Shown: piece by piece, positions 13,512-24,091 of the stretch
How positions within the stretch are numbered: the first letter of the stretch is position 1
Layout: every line of letters begins with the position of its first letter
IMG/VR virus record: IMGVR_UViG_3300042946_000199
Location: 1-32,225 of that record
Origin: a virus
Length of the DNA: 32,225 nucleotides
Direction: 5' to 3' (one strand)
Position numbers and translations under genes: made by a program
The notes under the pieces: model-generated
Databases searched by the model: none
Seen by the model: the letters and a program-made list of their open reading frames with translations, nothing else
What the model was told of the DNA's origin: nothing

Positions 13512-13726
13512 ACGATATTGAATTGGCAATCATCGAAATGGCCGATAAATTAACCGACCGGTTCCACGGGGTTGTGGATGCATTAAAATATACCGAATCA
13601 AAAATCGATTCATGCATCGATGCCGGATTTCAATACAAGTTCGATAAAACATTGGATGATGAATCAATCCGGTTTTGGGTTTTGGTGCATAATGAGTTAA
13701 TTGAACGTTCAAATTTAGAATTGTGA
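13508..13726 (+). CDS. Unknown small helical protein (72 aa)
   Basis: It is ATGA-coupled to the previous ORF. It is an acidic, helical protein (MNDIELAIIEMADKLTDRF...) without signal or motif. No function is recognised. Confidence 0.55.
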   Translation: MNDIELAIIEMADKLTDRFHGVVDALKYTESKIDSCIDAGFQYKFDKTLDDESIRFWVLVHNELIERSNLEL

Positions 13727-13974
13727 AATATTTTTTGGCGTGCCGGGGATTGTTCGAAACCGATGAAAACGAACAACGGGAAACGTTGGGTTTGCCAAAA
13801 TCCGATGATGTGGCAATGATTAACATGCGAATTGATTTAAACGATGTTGTGGCATGGATTGATGGTGGTGAAATGGATTCACAACCCACATCCGTGATTC
13901 ACATGCGAAACGGCAAATCGTTTTGGATTATGGCATCCATTGATGTTATCGATAAAATGATGATGGGAAAATGA
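13723..13974 (+). CDS. Unknown small protein before terL (83 aa)
   Basis: GTG 13723 overlaps the previous stop (GTGA) and the ORF ends in an ATGA with terL. The sequence alternates strands and helices and contains DLNDVVAWIDGGE followed by IHMRNGKSFWIMASIDVI, which has the look of a small beta domain that could bind a ligand or partner. No family is recognised. Confidence 0.55.
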   Translation: MKYFLACRGLFETDENEQRETLGLPKSDDVAMINMRIDLNDVVAWIDGGEMDSQPTSVIHMRNGKSFWIMASIDVIDKMMMGK

Positions 13975-15239
13975 ACGTTGCGTTTCAACCACATCCGAAA
14001 CAATTGGAATTCATGGAGGCCGTGTTTTCATTTAAACACGAATGTTTGATGTTCGGTGGCGCGGCCGGTGGTGGTAAAACATTCGTATCATTGGCAACAT
14101 TAATTGCATTGGCCAAAATATTCCCGAATTCAAAATCACACGTGATTCGTGAATCGTTACCATCATTGAAACGAACAACCATTCCAACGTTTTTCAAATT
14201 GTGCCCGAAATCGTTTATTCGTTCATATCATCAAACCGACCATATCGTTACATTCACCAATGGTTCAACATTGGAGTTTTTCCCGGAAAATTTCAACATG
14301 GACAAAAATTTAACCCGGTTCGATGGATTGGAAACCAATTTTTTTTTGATTGAGGAATCACAAGAAATACAAAAAAAAACATTCGAAAAATGCAAATTGA
14401 GGGTTGGCCGGCACATCATCCCAAACCAACCACCACGTTTGATTTTGTTAACTTGCAACCCATCCCAACAATGGCCCAAAACCGAATTCCATGAACCGGC
14501 AATGGATGGGAAATTAAACCCATCATATTTTTATAAACGTGCATTGATGGTTGATAATCCAACATTGCCGGCCGAATATTTGGCGGCAATGGAAAATTTG
14601 GATGATGTTACACGGGCCGTGTTCGTGAATGGTGATTGGGATGTTGTGGATGTGGAACGGCCATTTGCATATGGATTCAATAAATTCAAATCGGTTAAAC
14701 CCGGTTTACAAATCAAACCAAATGAACCCATCATTTTATCGTTCGATTTTAATGTTGACCCAATAACATGTGTTGCCGGGCAATCATTCGGTGATAAAAT
14801 CAACATCATCCGGGAATTCCGATTGAGGAATTCGGATGTTTACCAATTGTGCCAAACCATCCGGGCCGAATTCGGTGATGTGTTTTATTTGGTTACGGGT
14901 GATGCATCCGGGGCCAATCGTTCGGCAATGACCAAAGGAACATTGAATTATTACATGATTATCCGGGATGAATTGGATTTGCCAAAATCCTCATTTCGGG
15001 TTCCATCGGTTAACCCATCCATCAAAAATTCCCGGGTGTTGCTCAATTCGATTTTGCAAAAACATGCCGGGTTTACAATCGATGCATCATGCCAATTTTT
15101 AATTCACGATTTGCAAAACGTTGAAACAACACCATCCGGTGATATCGATAAAACATCGGATTCAAAATCAACCCATTTGTTGGATTGTTTACGTTATTAC
15201 CTTTGGACATTTCACAATGATTTCATTCGATTGAAATGA
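13971..15239 (+). CDS. terL: Terminase large subunit (422 aa)
   Basis: This is the ATP-driven DNA packaging motor and nuclease. Walker A is GGAAGGGKT at residues 29-37, and a Walker B-like stretch NFFLIEES follows near 123-130. The nuclease domain carries SFDFNVDP near 258-265, GDASGAN near 309-315 and HLLDCLRYY near 402-410, giving the acidic residues expected of an RNase H-like fold. Length is usual for TerL. It starts at ATG 13971, coupled to the preceding small ORF. Confidence 0.95.
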   Translation: MNVAFQPHPKQLEFMEAVFSFKHECLMFGGAAGGGKTFVSLATLIALAKIFPNSKSHVIRESLPSLKRTTIPTFFKLCPKSFIRSYHQTDHIVTFTNGSTLEFFPENFNMDKNLTRFDGLETNFFLIEESQEIQKKTFEKCKLRVGRHIIPNQPPRLILLTCNPSQQWPKTEFHEPAMDGKLNPSYFYKRALMVDNPTLPAEYLAAMENLDDVTRAVFVNGDWDVVDVERPFAYGFNKFKSVKPGLQIKPNEPIILSFDFNVDPITCVAGQSFGDKINIIREFRLRNSDVYQLCQTIRAEFGDVFYLVTGDASGANRSAMTKGTLNYYMIIRDELDLPKSSFRVPSVNPSIKNSRVLLNSILQKHAGFTIDASCQFLIHDLQNVETTPSGDIDKTSDSKSTHLLDCLRYYLWTFHNDFIRLK

Positions 15240-15270
15240 TTATTTTTGATGAAATTTAAAACGATACATC

Positions 15271-15402
15271 ATGCCAAAAAAATTGGAACGTTGTGTTGCC
15301 GATGTGATTAAATCCGGGAAATCCGAATCATCGGCATACGCAATTTGTACGGCATCATTAAACAAAACCCAAAAAGCAAAACCCAAAAAACCCAAAAAAT
15401 GA
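15271..15402 (+). CDS. Small basic Cys-containing protein (43 aa)
   Basis: ATG 15271 to TGA 15400-15402 encodes MPKKLERCVADVIKSGKSES followed by SAYAICTASL and a Lys/Pro-rich tail. The pattern C-x3-V-x-G...AYAIC-x-ASL is one I recognise from short phage ORFs and from the ends of some larger phage proteins; its role is not known to me. It sits in the gap after terL and is coupled by ATGA overlap to the chaperone-like gene. Confidence 0.65.
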   Translation: MPKKLERCVADVIKSGKSESSAYAICTASLNKTQKAKPKKPKK

Positions 15403-15983
15403 ATTGGTTTAAACGAAAACCCAAACACAAACCCATTCCATCCAACCACATCACCGGTTCGGTTATTCCATTGAATCATGTTTACACGGCAAAGGATGGA
15501 ACCAAATGGTTCGAATACAAAAACCCGTTAACCATTCCGGCCCGGCGTGCCATATCGGCCGAAATTGCAACCCGGTTTGCCGAAATGAACATGAATAAGG
15601 AACAAATGAAAACGTTGATTGATGGGATGAAAAAACATGCCAACAATGGAAACATCGTTGAATTGTTTAACATATTGGCCGAAATGGAATTCCGGATGGA
15701 ATACATTGGTGAAGAAAAAACATTGTTGGAATTGGCATCGTGTTATTTCGTTATTGAGGGCGAAAACGAAACCGATTTCAATGATGTTTGGAAATCCCGG
15801 AAAATGGAAATGATGGAAAACGATGGGGAATTAAAGGATTTTTTTTTGCAACGGGCGTTCGTAATCACAACCAAATATTCGGAATTATCCGAATCCGATA
15901 TCCACGATTATTTGAAAACGAACGGCCCGGCAAACGAACGATTCAAACGGGTTTTGCACAAATTGAGATTGATAAATACATAA
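15399..15983 (+). CDS. Tail assembly chaperone-like protein, main frame (194 aa)
   Basis: The start is ATG 15399, overlapping the previous stop. The first 35 residues are basic with Pro; the rest is soluble and helical, with acidic segments around residues 110-145. I see no recognisable family motif. Its place directly before the tape measure gene, and a second open frame that continues past its stop up to that gene, are the layout of lambda G/GT tail chaperones, which hold the tape measure protein during tail assembly. The role is inferred from this context. Confidence 0.6.
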   Translation: MNWFKRKPKHKPIPSNHITGSVIPLNHVYTAKDGTKWFEYKNPLTIPARRAISAEIATRFAEMNMNKEQMKTLIDGMKKHANNGNIVELFNILAEMEFRMEYIGEEKTLLELASCYFVIEGENETDFNDVWKSRKMEMMENDGELKDFFLQRAFVITTKYSELSESDIHDYLKTNGPANERFKRVLHKLRLINT

Positions 15984-16126
15984 ATCAAATTAATTACATC
16001 AACCAAATTATATGTGATAATAAGGTTAGTGAAATGAAGGCTTTGGAATCATTATCAACCGATGAATATTACCAAACAATATCCACGTTTTTTCGAATCA
16101 TGGATGAACGTAACGAATCAAAATAA
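15959..16126 (+). CDS. Candidate -1 frame extension (T-like) of the tail chaperone
   Basis: The -1 frame relative to the chaperone is open through its stop and encodes [19 protein letters not shown] then [20 protein letters not shown] up to TAA 16124-16126, 11 bases before the tape measure start. The composition looks coding, including acidic helices. It has no convincing start codon of its own except ATG 16033, which would give only 31 residues. It may be reached by programmed -1 frameshifting, as in lambda GT. A T9G run at 15839-15848 offers a T TTT TTG slippery heptamer in the right frame, but lies about 110 bases before the point where this frame becomes clearly protein-like. Confidence 0.45.
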   Translation, partial: QIEIDKYINQINYINQIICDNKVSEMKALESLSTDEYYQTISTFFRIMDERNESK

Positions 16127-16137
16127 AATTTGAAATT

Positions 16138-19100
16138 ATGGCCGATGGTGTGAAAAATGTTTTGTTCCGTTTACAAGCCGATACAAGTTCGTTGAGGCGT
16201 GAATTGGATGCCGTTAAAACCCAATTAAAAGATTTGGGAGGAACAACAAAGGTTGCCGAAAACCAATTATCCGGATTGAAACGTGCATTAACCGGGGCCG
16301 CGGCCGCATTCGGTGGAATATCGGTGGCGGCATCGGCAATTGATTTTGGCCGTGGTGCCATTAAAGCGGTGGCCGATTACGAATCCGTGCAAATATCGTT
16401 GGAAACGTTTTTGGGTTCGGCCGAAAAAGCAAAGGAGGTTTTTGCCGAATTGGAACAATTTTCAATCAAAACACCATTCACCCCGGAACAAGTGAACCAA
16501 GCCGGCAAAGCGTTGTTGGCATTCGGGGAACCGGTTGACCAATTAACAACATCATTGCAACGAATTGGTGATGTATCATCGGCAACCGGCAAAGATTTCA
16601 ATGAATTGGCCGTGATTTATGGTAAAGCACGTGTACAAGGAACATTGTTTGCGGAGGATATAAACCAATTAACGGAGGCCGGTGTGCCCGTTATCACGGA
16701 ATTCGCCAAACAATTGGGCGTTTCGGAATCACAAGTTAAAAAATTGGGTTCAGAGGGAAAAATTACGTTTTCAAATTTGGAACGTGCATTCCAATCATTA
16801 ACATCGGAGGGTGGCCGGTTTTTTGGGTTAACTGAAAAATTAGCAACATCCACGGCCGGCCGGATTTCAACGTTGGTTGGAAATTTCGAACAATTGAAAC
16901 GTGATATTGGAACCGGGTTGTTGCCCGTTTTCGAATCGGCGGTTGATGCCGCATTCAAATTAATCGATGGGTTTCGACAAATCCCGGAATTCATTGAGGA
17001 AAACCGAACATCATTATTGTTGTTGGGTGGTGCCGTGGCATTTTATGTTGGGCAACAAAAAGCGGCATTACAAGCGGAATTTATTTCCAATGCACAAAAA
17101 TTAATTTCAATTGCCCGGGAACGTGCATTGGCAATTGCCCGTGGTGTTTCAACGGCGGCAACCCGGATTGCCGCAATCACAACCGGAGTGTTAACCGGGC
17201 AATTGAGAGCACAAGCGGTTGCAACCGGTGTTGCCACGGCGGCACAACGAACGTTTAATGCCGTGATTCGTGCCAATCCATTGGGGTTGTTATTATCGGT
17301 GGCCGCAACGGCGGCGGCGTTTTTTTTGGATTTCGGTGATGCCGTGGATGAATCGGCACAATCAACCGAAAAATTGTTGAATGCACAATCGGCATTGGCC
17401 GAATCCCAAAAACAAACCAATTCCGAAACGGCAAAGGAAATTGCATCATTGGATGAATTGGTTGGGCAAATCAAAAAAGCCAACACCGGTTCATCCGAAC
17501 GGCAAAAATTGATTGATGATTTGAATTCCAAATATGGAACAACAATCAAAAACATAAAGGATGAAACAAAATTCATTGCGGCATTGGATGCCGAATATAT
17601 CAAATTGGCAACATCCATAAAAGGTGCGGCCGAGGCCGAGGCAAAACGGAATGCCATTGTTCGATTGAGTGAACAAAAATTGGGATTGGAGCAAACCCAA
17701 AAACAATTGGCGGCCGAAAAAACATTGCAAAACCAACGTGATGAAAATGCAGCCCGGCAAACGGCGGCATTGGAGCAACAACGAAAGGATGGGGATATAA
17801 CATCCTCCGATTATATCGAACAAACGGCCAAAATCGCATCGGCCAACCGGGGCCGGCGAAATCAAATTGATGAACAAATTGCCCAAAATGAGGCGGCAAT
17901 CACGGCAACCCAAAACGCAATTGATGAATTGGCAACATCGGCCGCAAAATCAACACAAACAACGGCGGCCGTTGATGATAAGGCGGCCAAAGCGGCGGCC
18001 AAATTGGGTGAACAACGGCGTGATTTGTTGAACGATTTAAAAAACGAAATCCGGGATTTGGCGTTGGAAATCCAACAACAACCAATCGAATTTTCATCAC
18101 CGAAAACATCGGAGGATGAAAAAACGAAAATCCGGGAATTGGCAAAATTTCAATCCGATTCAATCGATAATTCCATCAATGACCGGATTAAAAAAGCACG
18201 GGAGGCCGGAACATTAACGGCCGATATCGAAAAACAATTCGAACGAATCCGGCAATTGGAAAAACTCAAATTGCAAAACGAAACCAACAACCAAATCGAA
18301 ACCATCGATATTGAGGCCGCAAAAAAACGGCAACAATTATTGGCCGAAATTGAACAAATTGATATTGAATCCCGGATTGAAAACGAAACCGGATTTACCA
18401 ACGAATTATTGAACCAACGTGCAATTTTGTTTGAACAATTTGAGGCGGCCAAAAACCAAACCGAAAAACAAAATTTACGTGATGCATTGGATGCCAATTT
18501 GGTTGATGTTCGGCAATCGTTGGGTGAACGTGAATCGTTGGAAATTTCGGCAATTGAATCCCGGCGTGATGCCGAATTGGCAAATGAGGAATTAACGAAA
18601 GAGGAACGAATTTTAATCGAAAAAGAGGCCGATTTGGAAATCCTTAAAATCCGAAAAAAATTCAATGATGATTTATCCGGATTGGAGGATGAAACAACCC
18701 AAAAATCAATTGATGATGCAAAAAAACGTAAGGAGGCAATAATTAACGGAATTGAGGAGGTTGCGAAAGCAACATTACAATTGGCCAATGCCGTGATTGA
18801 ATCCCAAATTGCCCAAACCGATGCACAAATCACCGGGCAACAAAAACGAATTGAACAAGCGGCAAAGATTGCCGAAAAAGGGAATGCCGAATTGTTACAA
18901 ATTGAGGAAGATAGGTTAACCAAATTGAACGAAAAACGTGCCCGGTTCGTTCGTGCCCAACAAGCGTTGGCGGCCATTGAATTGGTTGCCAATTCGGCCG
19001 TGGCAATATCCAAAGCGGCGGCCGAAACCGGGGCCGCGGCACCATTTGCCATTGCGGCAACATTAATTGCATTGGCGGCCGGTTTGGTTGCGGCCAAAGC

Positions 19101-19452
19101 ACAAGCACAAGCGGCGGCCGGTTCGTTTGCAAAGGGTGGTTACACGGGTGATGGTGGTAAATATGAACCGGCCGGTGTTGTTCACCGGGGTGAATTCGTG
19201 ATTGATAAAGAAAAAACAAAACGTTTCCGGCCGATGTTGGAACAAATCCAAATGGGCCGCAATCCGTTTTTGGCGAATTCAATAACCGATGCATCACGAT
19301 TCAACACCGGTGTGATGGAAAAAAGATTGGAGGGGATTGAACGGGCCGTACGTGAACAAAAAGGGTTATCAATTTCAATTGATGAAAAAGGAATCAACGG
19401 GATTGTTTCCCGGATTCAATACAAAAACCAAAGGATTCGAAACAAAGCGTAA
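16138..19452 (+). CDS. Tail tape measure protein (1104 aa)
   Basis: This protein sets tail length and helps DNA entry. Residues about 75-235 carry the usual tape measure N-terminal domain ([20 protein letters not shown], then [19 protein letters not shown] and [20 protein letters not shown]). Hydrophobic segments lie near 290-305, 380-400 and 960-990. Long charged helices between about 440 and 950 are likely coiled coil. Near residue 1000 the [20 protein letters not shown] motif is typical of tape measure C-termini. With about 1.5 Angstrom per residue the tail would be near 160 nm, an inference from the family. Confidence 0.93.
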   Translation: MADGVKNVLFRLQADTSSLRRELDAVKTQLKDLGGTTKVAENQLSGLKRALTGAAAAFGGISVAASAIDFGRGAIKAVADYESVQISLETFLGSAEKAKEVFAELEQFSIKTPFTPEQVNQAGKALLAFGEPVDQLTTSLQRIGDVSSATGKDFNELAVIYGKARVQGTLFAEDINQLTEAGVPVITEFAKQLGVSESQVKKLGSEGKITFSNLERAFQSLTSEGGRFFGLTEKLATSTAGRISTLVGNFEQLKRDIGTGLLPVFESAVDAAFKLIDGFRQIPEFIEENRTSLLLLGGAVAFYVGQQKAALQAEFISNAQKLISIARERALAIARGVSTAATRIAAITTGVLTGQLRAQAVATGVATAAQRTFNAVIRANPLGLLLSVAATAAAFFLDFGDAVDESAQSTEKLLNAQSALAESQKQTNSETAKEIASLDELVGQIKKANTGSSERQKLIDDLNSKYGTTIKNIKDETKFIAALDAEYIKLATSIKGAAEAEAKRNAIVRLSEQKLGLEQTQKQLAAEKTLQNQRDENAARQTAALEQQRKDGDITSSDYIEQTAKIASANRGRRNQIDEQIAQNEAAITATQNAIDELATSAAKSTQTTAAVDDKAAKAAAKLGEQRRDLLNDLKNEIRDLALEIQQQPIEFSSPKTSEDEKTKIRELAKFQSDSIDNSINDRIKKAREAGTLTADIEKQFERIRQLEKLKLQNETNNQIETIDIEAAKKRQQLLAEIEQIDIESRIENETGFTNELLNQRAILFEQFEAAKNQTEKQNLRDALDANLVDVRQSLGERESLEISAIESRRDAELANEELTKEERILIEKEADLEILKIRKKFNDDLSGLEDETTQKSIDDAKKRKEAIINGIEEVAKATLQLANAVIESQIAQTDAQITGQQKRIEQAAKIAEKGNAELLQIEEDRLTKLNEKRARFVRAQQALAAIELVANSAVAISKAAAETGAAAPFAIAATLIALAAGLVAAKAQAQAAAGSFAKGGYTGDGGKYEPAGVVHRGEFVIDKEKTKRFRPMLEQIQMGRNPFLANSITDASRFNTGVMEKRLEGIERAVREQKGLSISIDEKGINGIVSRIQYKNQRIRNKA

Positions 19453-19455
19453 ACA

Positions 19456-21222
19456 ATGAATTCATCGATGAAAATTAAAATCAACAACGTGTTGATTACG
19501 GGCCGTGTTGATGGTGTTTCGAATTTTGAAATTACATTGAGGCGTGATGATGATGCCGGGAAAACGGCCCGTTCATTCACATCTGAATTAACATTTTATG
19601 ATGATGGTTACAACATCATTAAAACACAATTGATTGATGATGTTAATGGATTCGGGAAAAAGGTTGATGTTAAAATTTATGATGATTGTTGTTCGGTTCC
19701 GGTTTTTGAGGGTTATATACGTGGGGATGCAATCGATTGGTGTGAACCGGCGTGTTCGGTAACGGCAAACGTGGTTGAAATTGATGATGCATATTCATGT
19801 TTGGAATCCCGGGTTATCAATTTGAAAAATTCGGCATTAACATCCGACCGGGATTGGATTGATGTTCCATATTGCATCGAACACCGGCCAAAATTTGTTC
19901 AAATCATTATTTCCATTTTATTGGCGTTGATTGGGAACATCATTTCGTTTGTGTTGTTCCCTTTTTTTATTTTGATTGTGTTGTTGTCCGGCATTTTTTA
20001 CGTGTTGTGTTCAATCGTTTGTTTTTTGCCATTGACGGATTGTACACAAGACGATTGCGATGAATCCCAATTATCACCAACATCGATTTTGGCCACATTG
20101 GAGGATGCCGTAAACGATACAATTGGTTTTTTCGATACGTGTAACCGGAAACATCCATCCGGGTTGTTGCGTTCGTATATCATCAACACGTGTTCGTTGT
20201 GTGGGTTGAATTTTCAATCATCGATTTTAAACCAACCATCATCGATTTATTACAACACATTGTTGTGGAGCGCACCGGTTGAAAAAGGTATTTTAAACAC
20301 ATTACCATCCGGCGGTTTGATTGAACAAAACAAACCAATCGAAACATTGCAAACGTTGTTTGATAACGTATTGAAACCAACATTCAATGGGGATTATCAA
20401 ATTTCGGGAAACACGTTAATTTTTGAACGGCGTGATTTTTTCCAATCCACAACAACATGGATTGATGCCGAACAAATGTTGAACAACGGGAACATCATTG
20501 ATAACCAAATTTGTTATTCATGGATTGACCGGGAACGATGGGCGTTCGGCCGGTTTGAATATTCGATGGATGCATTGGATATCATCGGAAATGAAGCCAA
20601 ATTACGATTTAACGATATTGTTGAATGGAATATCCCGTTTAACGTTACGCAATCCGGGCAATATCAAAACATTTTGCCGGTTGCAATGGCCCGGTTCCGG
20701 GGTGATGATGTGGATAATGAGGGAACAATTTTTGATTTATTATCCTTTTACCAAGGTGGAATAATCAATGTGTTTTTTTCCGGGTTGTTTTCCAATGACC
20801 AAAACCAAATGTTGTTGAATAATCATTGTGGGTTTCTTTATAAATTATTGATTTGGGATGGTGTGAACATGGATGCCGGTAAAATCGTTCACAATTTTTC
20901 CAATTCGTACACCGGTGGCCCGGTTATCATCGATGGAACAACAATCGATGCCGATGATTTATTCAATTATCCGTATTGGTTTAAAGAAGGTAACACAAAC
21001 AATTTATATTCATTATTCCATTACATTGATGACCCAAGGCAACCCGGTTCAACACAATTCAATTTCGATTTTTCATTCCCGTTTTCGTGCCAACAATTGG
21101 CCGATTTCGATTTTAATAAGGTTGTGAGGTTGCCCAAAAATGGGGCAATCGTTTATGGCCGTGTTAAAGAGGTAAAAATAAATTTCATCAATCGCACAAT
21201 TTCCGTTTCGGGGATTGTTTAA
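19456..21222 (+). CDS. Tail protein with embedded membrane segment (588 aa)
   Basis: It follows the tape measure gene by three bases. The first 100 residues look like a beta-rich distal-tail or baseplate domain (VLITGRVDGVSNFEITLRRD). Residues about 145-193 are strongly hydrophobic (IIISILLALIGNIISFVLFP, then FFILIVLLSGIFYVL) and would form two membrane helices. A Cys-rich loop and a long soluble alpha/beta part follow. Position suggests a distal tail or tail-associated protein. Whether the hydrophobic insert enters the host membrane or packs in the virion is unknown. Confidence 0.65.
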   Translation: MNSSMKIKINNVLITGRVDGVSNFEITLRRDDDAGKTARSFTSELTFYDDGYNIIKTQLIDDVNGFGKKVDVKIYDDCCSVPVFEGYIRGDAIDWCEPACSVTANVVEIDDAYSCLESRVINLKNSALTSDRDWIDVPYCIEHRPKFVQIIISILLALIGNIISFVLFPFFILIVLLSGIFYVLCSIVCFLPLTDCTQDDCDESQLSPTSILATLEDAVNDTIGFFDTCNRKHPSGLLRSYIINTCSLCGLNFQSSILNQPSSIYYNTLLWSAPVEKGILNTLPSGGLIEQNKPIETLQTLFDNVLKPTFNGDYQISGNTLIFERRDFFQSTTTWIDAEQMLNNGNIIDNQICYSWIDRERWAFGRFEYSMDALDIIGNEAKLRFNDIVEWNIPFNVTQSGQYQNILPVAMARFRGDDVDNEGTIFDLLSFYQGGIINVFFSGLFSNDQNQMLLNNHCGFLYKLLIWDGVNMDAGKIVHNFSNSYTGGPVIIDGTTIDADDLFNYPYWFKEGNTNNLYSLFHYIDDPRQPGSTQFNFDFSFPFSCQQLADFDFNKVVRLPKNGAIVYGRVKEVKINFINRTISVSGIV

Positions 21223-21233
21223 TTTTGTAAAAT

Positions 21234-24086
21234 ATGGCCATAAATCGTTTTGGATTCGATGCATGTTTATCCGAACAAGGAACACCGGGTGCATTTGTAA
21301 ACACCATTTATTTGAATTGTTGTTGCACCATTGTTTGCCGGATAACCAATGTTTCAAACAACAAATTAACATTGATTGCATTTAATCAATTTTGGAGTTT
21401 AGGCAATTTTTCGAGCACGTTGGATTCCATTGATGGAACAATCCCGTTGTTTCCAAAGGTTATCCAATCCGGGGATTTTATTGATGTTGAATTAACAATT
21501 TGCAATGATAGTTGCCCCGTTGGAACAATTGAACAATATGCCATTCAATTGATAAGTACGGAACACGGAGTTGAGTTGCATACTTTTGAATTCGGGAATC
21601 CGGCACCGGCAACAATATCACCATCATCAATCAATTTTGGAATCGTGAATTTTGGTGATACATCATCGCCCCAAATTATCGCAATTACCAATAATTCAAC
21701 ATTGTGCATCACACCATTTGAAATTGATGTTTCCGATTGTGGGATTGGGGTTAAACCGGCACCATCGGTTTTAAACGTTGACCCGGGTGGTTTGGATACC
21801 GATTTATCCAATGTAACATGGGAACCGGAATTCGAATGCCAACAATTGGATTGCACAATTGATATTGAGGTTTGTGGCAATCTTATTTTTTCAATTCCGG
21901 TAACGGGCCAATCAACTGATAGGGGGGGAAACCCATGCACCGGGCCGTGTGATTCATGTATTTGTTGTGAGGATATCCACATATTTACGGAATCGACAAA
22001 AACATTGCCGGAATTATTGCCGGAATCAACATGGAATTGTGATGATGCAAACACATTCAATTTGGCGGCCGTTGGTGAACGTAAAATCGTTGAATATACA
22101 TTCATTTATCCAACCGGGTTATCCGATAATATGGAATTTTGGTTCAACCCGTGGTTGTTTTCCAATACATGCAATTTTGCATCGTTATATGCATCCGGTT
22201 CCATCGATAACCCACCACCGGTTGCGTTTTATTATCAATATAATTCATTGGATTCCGGGCCGCAATCAATGGCATTAACCGGGGCCGGGGCGAATGTATT
22301 AAACCAATTAAATTGGGAATGTGAGTTCGAACAAACCGGTGGTAATACGTTCATCATTCGTTTTTCGTTTTTCATGATTAATGATTATGAAAATTGGGTT
22401 ACAAGTGTTTTACATCCGAATTCCCCAAAATGGAGGCGAAACGATGTAAATGCCGCAATCCCGGCATTGAATGCCGTTTACCAAAACACGTTTCCATCGG
22501 TTTATAAAACCAACAAACGTTTGTGTGGGTTACTTTATTTAATTGACCCAAACACATTGGTGGTTGTTCCTCCGAATACCGAACCAACACAACCAACACG
22601 TTGTTGGAACATCGTTTCGGTTCGATTTACGGCCCGTTGGTACAACAAAGGATTGTACAATGGTGCATCGGAGTTCATTAACCCGGCATTCGTTTTCGAA
22701 CGTTCCGGTGTTCCGGTTTCGAATTTATCAACCATTCAAAAAACGGAGGTTAAATTTTACATTCAAATTACCGGTAATTTAACCGGGGTGATTTTCCAAT
22801 TGTTCGATGAAACAACAACGGATAATTCAATCGATTTTTTAACCAATTATGATTCATCACGTGCATTGATTCAATCGGCAATCCCGGGAATCGGTGTTTT
22901 GAATAACCATTTGGAATCACCAACAACAATAACGGCGTTGGGTGGTGGTGATTACGAAATCACGGCATTCATTGGAACCGGGATTCAAATGGGGCACCAA
23001 TACCGAATCATGGCAATCGTTTATTCGGATTCACCAATGGTGAACACGTTTATTTCCGACCCGTTATCCGTTACCAATACACCAACATTCAATTGTGAGG
23101 AATGCCAACCAATCGTTGATTCGGGGTGGAACCAATATTATTTGGCAACAAATGGTGATTGTGTTCGGCCGGTTTCAAAGGAGCGTATTGAACACACTAC
23201 CGAATGGAACGTTGATGATTTGAAATTTTGCATTGGTGAATGGGGAATCACCGATGATTGGTTGAATTATGTAACAACCATGAGGTTGAACGTTTACAAA
23301 CGTGAAACGGATTTCCCAATCCCGGGCAAAACAACGTTTTTCATGATTGAACAATTGCAATCAACCCGGGTTCCCGGATTCCCAAACAATTGGAACAATC
23401 CAACCAATTTGGCGGTTTCCGATTCCGGCCCGGGTGATAATATTTTAACATCGTTCATCCGTAGGGTTGGATGGGAACAAACGGCATTTAATCCATCCGA
23501 TGTTTTAATTGCCGATACGGCCACGTACATGAACCGAACACCGGTTGGTGCATTGGCGGCCGGTTACATTGCAACATTGGGAGCCGATTACGATTGGCGT
23601 GATGAATCGGTGTTTTATGAATACATTTTAACGTTGGATTTTTCATCGTTTTTTGGGGCACCATTCCAAATCAATTTGGTGAAATCGTTTAAAGTGTTGG
23701 CAATCCAAAATGAACCGGATAATTCCGGGTTCCCATCGGTTATTCAATCAATGGTTTTCCAAGGTTTCAACGGAACATCATGGATAACAATAACGGGTGC
23801 ATTTTGCCCAACCGATTATCAATCATTGCGTGCAACATATTGTGCCAATCAACCCGGTGAATTTATATTTTTTGCCGAACCATCACCGGGTGGGAATGTT
23901 ACAACCATCCGGGAATCGGATGGGCAACCGGGATTGTTACCAACATTGTTGAACGTTATTTCGTTGGATGCATCATTCAATTCCGTTGGTGGTGGTTCGT
24001 ATTGTGCCACGGCAATTTTGGATATAAATTCATTATCAAATGGTTTATATTTGTTGTGTGGATATTGGAGTGAATCCGGATTTTAA
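21234..24086 (+). CDS. Large Cys-rich tail-tip or fibre protein with Ig-like domain (950 aa)
   Basis: Residues about 125-215 contain ISPSSINFGIVNFGDTSSPQ followed by IIAITNNST and an ITPFEI strand, matching the style of ASPM-SPD2-Hydin (ASH) immunoglobulin-like domains. Cys clusters occur near residue 30 (NCCC) and 242 (PCDSCICCED). The remaining 700 residues are beta-rich with many aromatics and Asn/Pro/Gly, like multi-domain receptor-binding or tail-fibre proteins. Its place after the tail proteins fits host recognition. No depolymerase motif is visible. Confidence 0.6.
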   Translation: MAINRFGFDACLSEQGTPGAFVNTIYLNCCCTIVCRITNVSNNKLTLIAFNQFWSLGNFSSTLDSIDGTIPLFPKVIQSGDFIDVELTICNDSCPVGTIEQYAIQLISTEHGVELHTFEFGNPAPATISPSSINFGIVNFGDTSSPQIIAITNNSTLCITPFEIDVSDCGIGVKPAPSVLNVDPGGLDTDLSNVTWEPEFECQQLDCTIDIEVCGNLIFSIPVTGQSTDRGGNPCTGPCDSCICCEDIHIFTESTKTLPELLPESTWNCDDANTFNLAAVGERKIVEYTFIYPTGLSDNMEFWFNPWLFSNTCNFASLYASGSIDNPPPVAFYYQYNSLDSGPQSMALTGAGANVLNQLNWECEFEQTGGNTFIIRFSFFMINDYENWVTSVLHPNSPKWRRNDVNAAIPALNAVYQNTFPSVYKTNKRLCGLLYLIDPNTLVVVPPNTEPTQPTRCWNIVSVRFTARWYNKGLYNGASEFINPAFVFERSGVPVSNLSTIQKTEVKFYIQITGNLTGVIFQLFDETTTDNSIDFLTNYDSSRALIQSAIPGIGVLNNHLESPTTITALGGGDYEITAFIGTGIQMGHQYRIMAIVYSDSPMVNTFISDPLSVTNTPTFNCEECQPIVDSGWNQYYLATNGDCVRPVSKERIEHTTEWNVDDLKFCIGEWGITDDWLNYVTTMRLNVYKRETDFPIPGKTTFFMIEQLQSTRVPGFPNNWNNPTNLAVSDSGPGDNILTSFIRRVGWEQTAFNPSDVLIADTATYMNRTPVGALAAGYIATLGADYDWRDESVFYEYILTLDFSSFFGAPFQINLVKSFKVLAIQNEPDNSGFPSVIQSMVFQGFNGTSWITITGAFCPTDYQSLRATYCANQPGEFIFFAEPSPGGNVTTIRESDGQPGLLPTLLNVISLDASFNSVGGGSYCATAILDINSLSNGLYLLCGYWSESGF

Positions 24087-24091
24087 AAATT

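Noticed and set aside
15788-15957. Using ATG 15788 as start of an independent gene in the -1 frame of the chaperone
   Set aside because: The encoded first 55 residues are Arg/Gly/Asn-rich and look like a shadow; only the part after about 15960 looks like protein.
17043-17657. Open frame of 204 codons on the - strand in the tape measure gene
   Set aside because: Shadow of a real gene; same reasons as other antisense frames.
18150-19097. Long open frame of 315 codons on the - strand
   Set aside because: It lies fully inside the tape measure gene, is Ser/Asn/Ala-rich as expected from the complement of Ala/Glu-rich codons, and has no promoter or neighbours on that strand.
21220-21227. TAATTTTG before 21234 as a promoter
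   Set aside because: It matches the -7 word but has no -33 TTG at 17-23 bases and would start transcription at or after the ATG.
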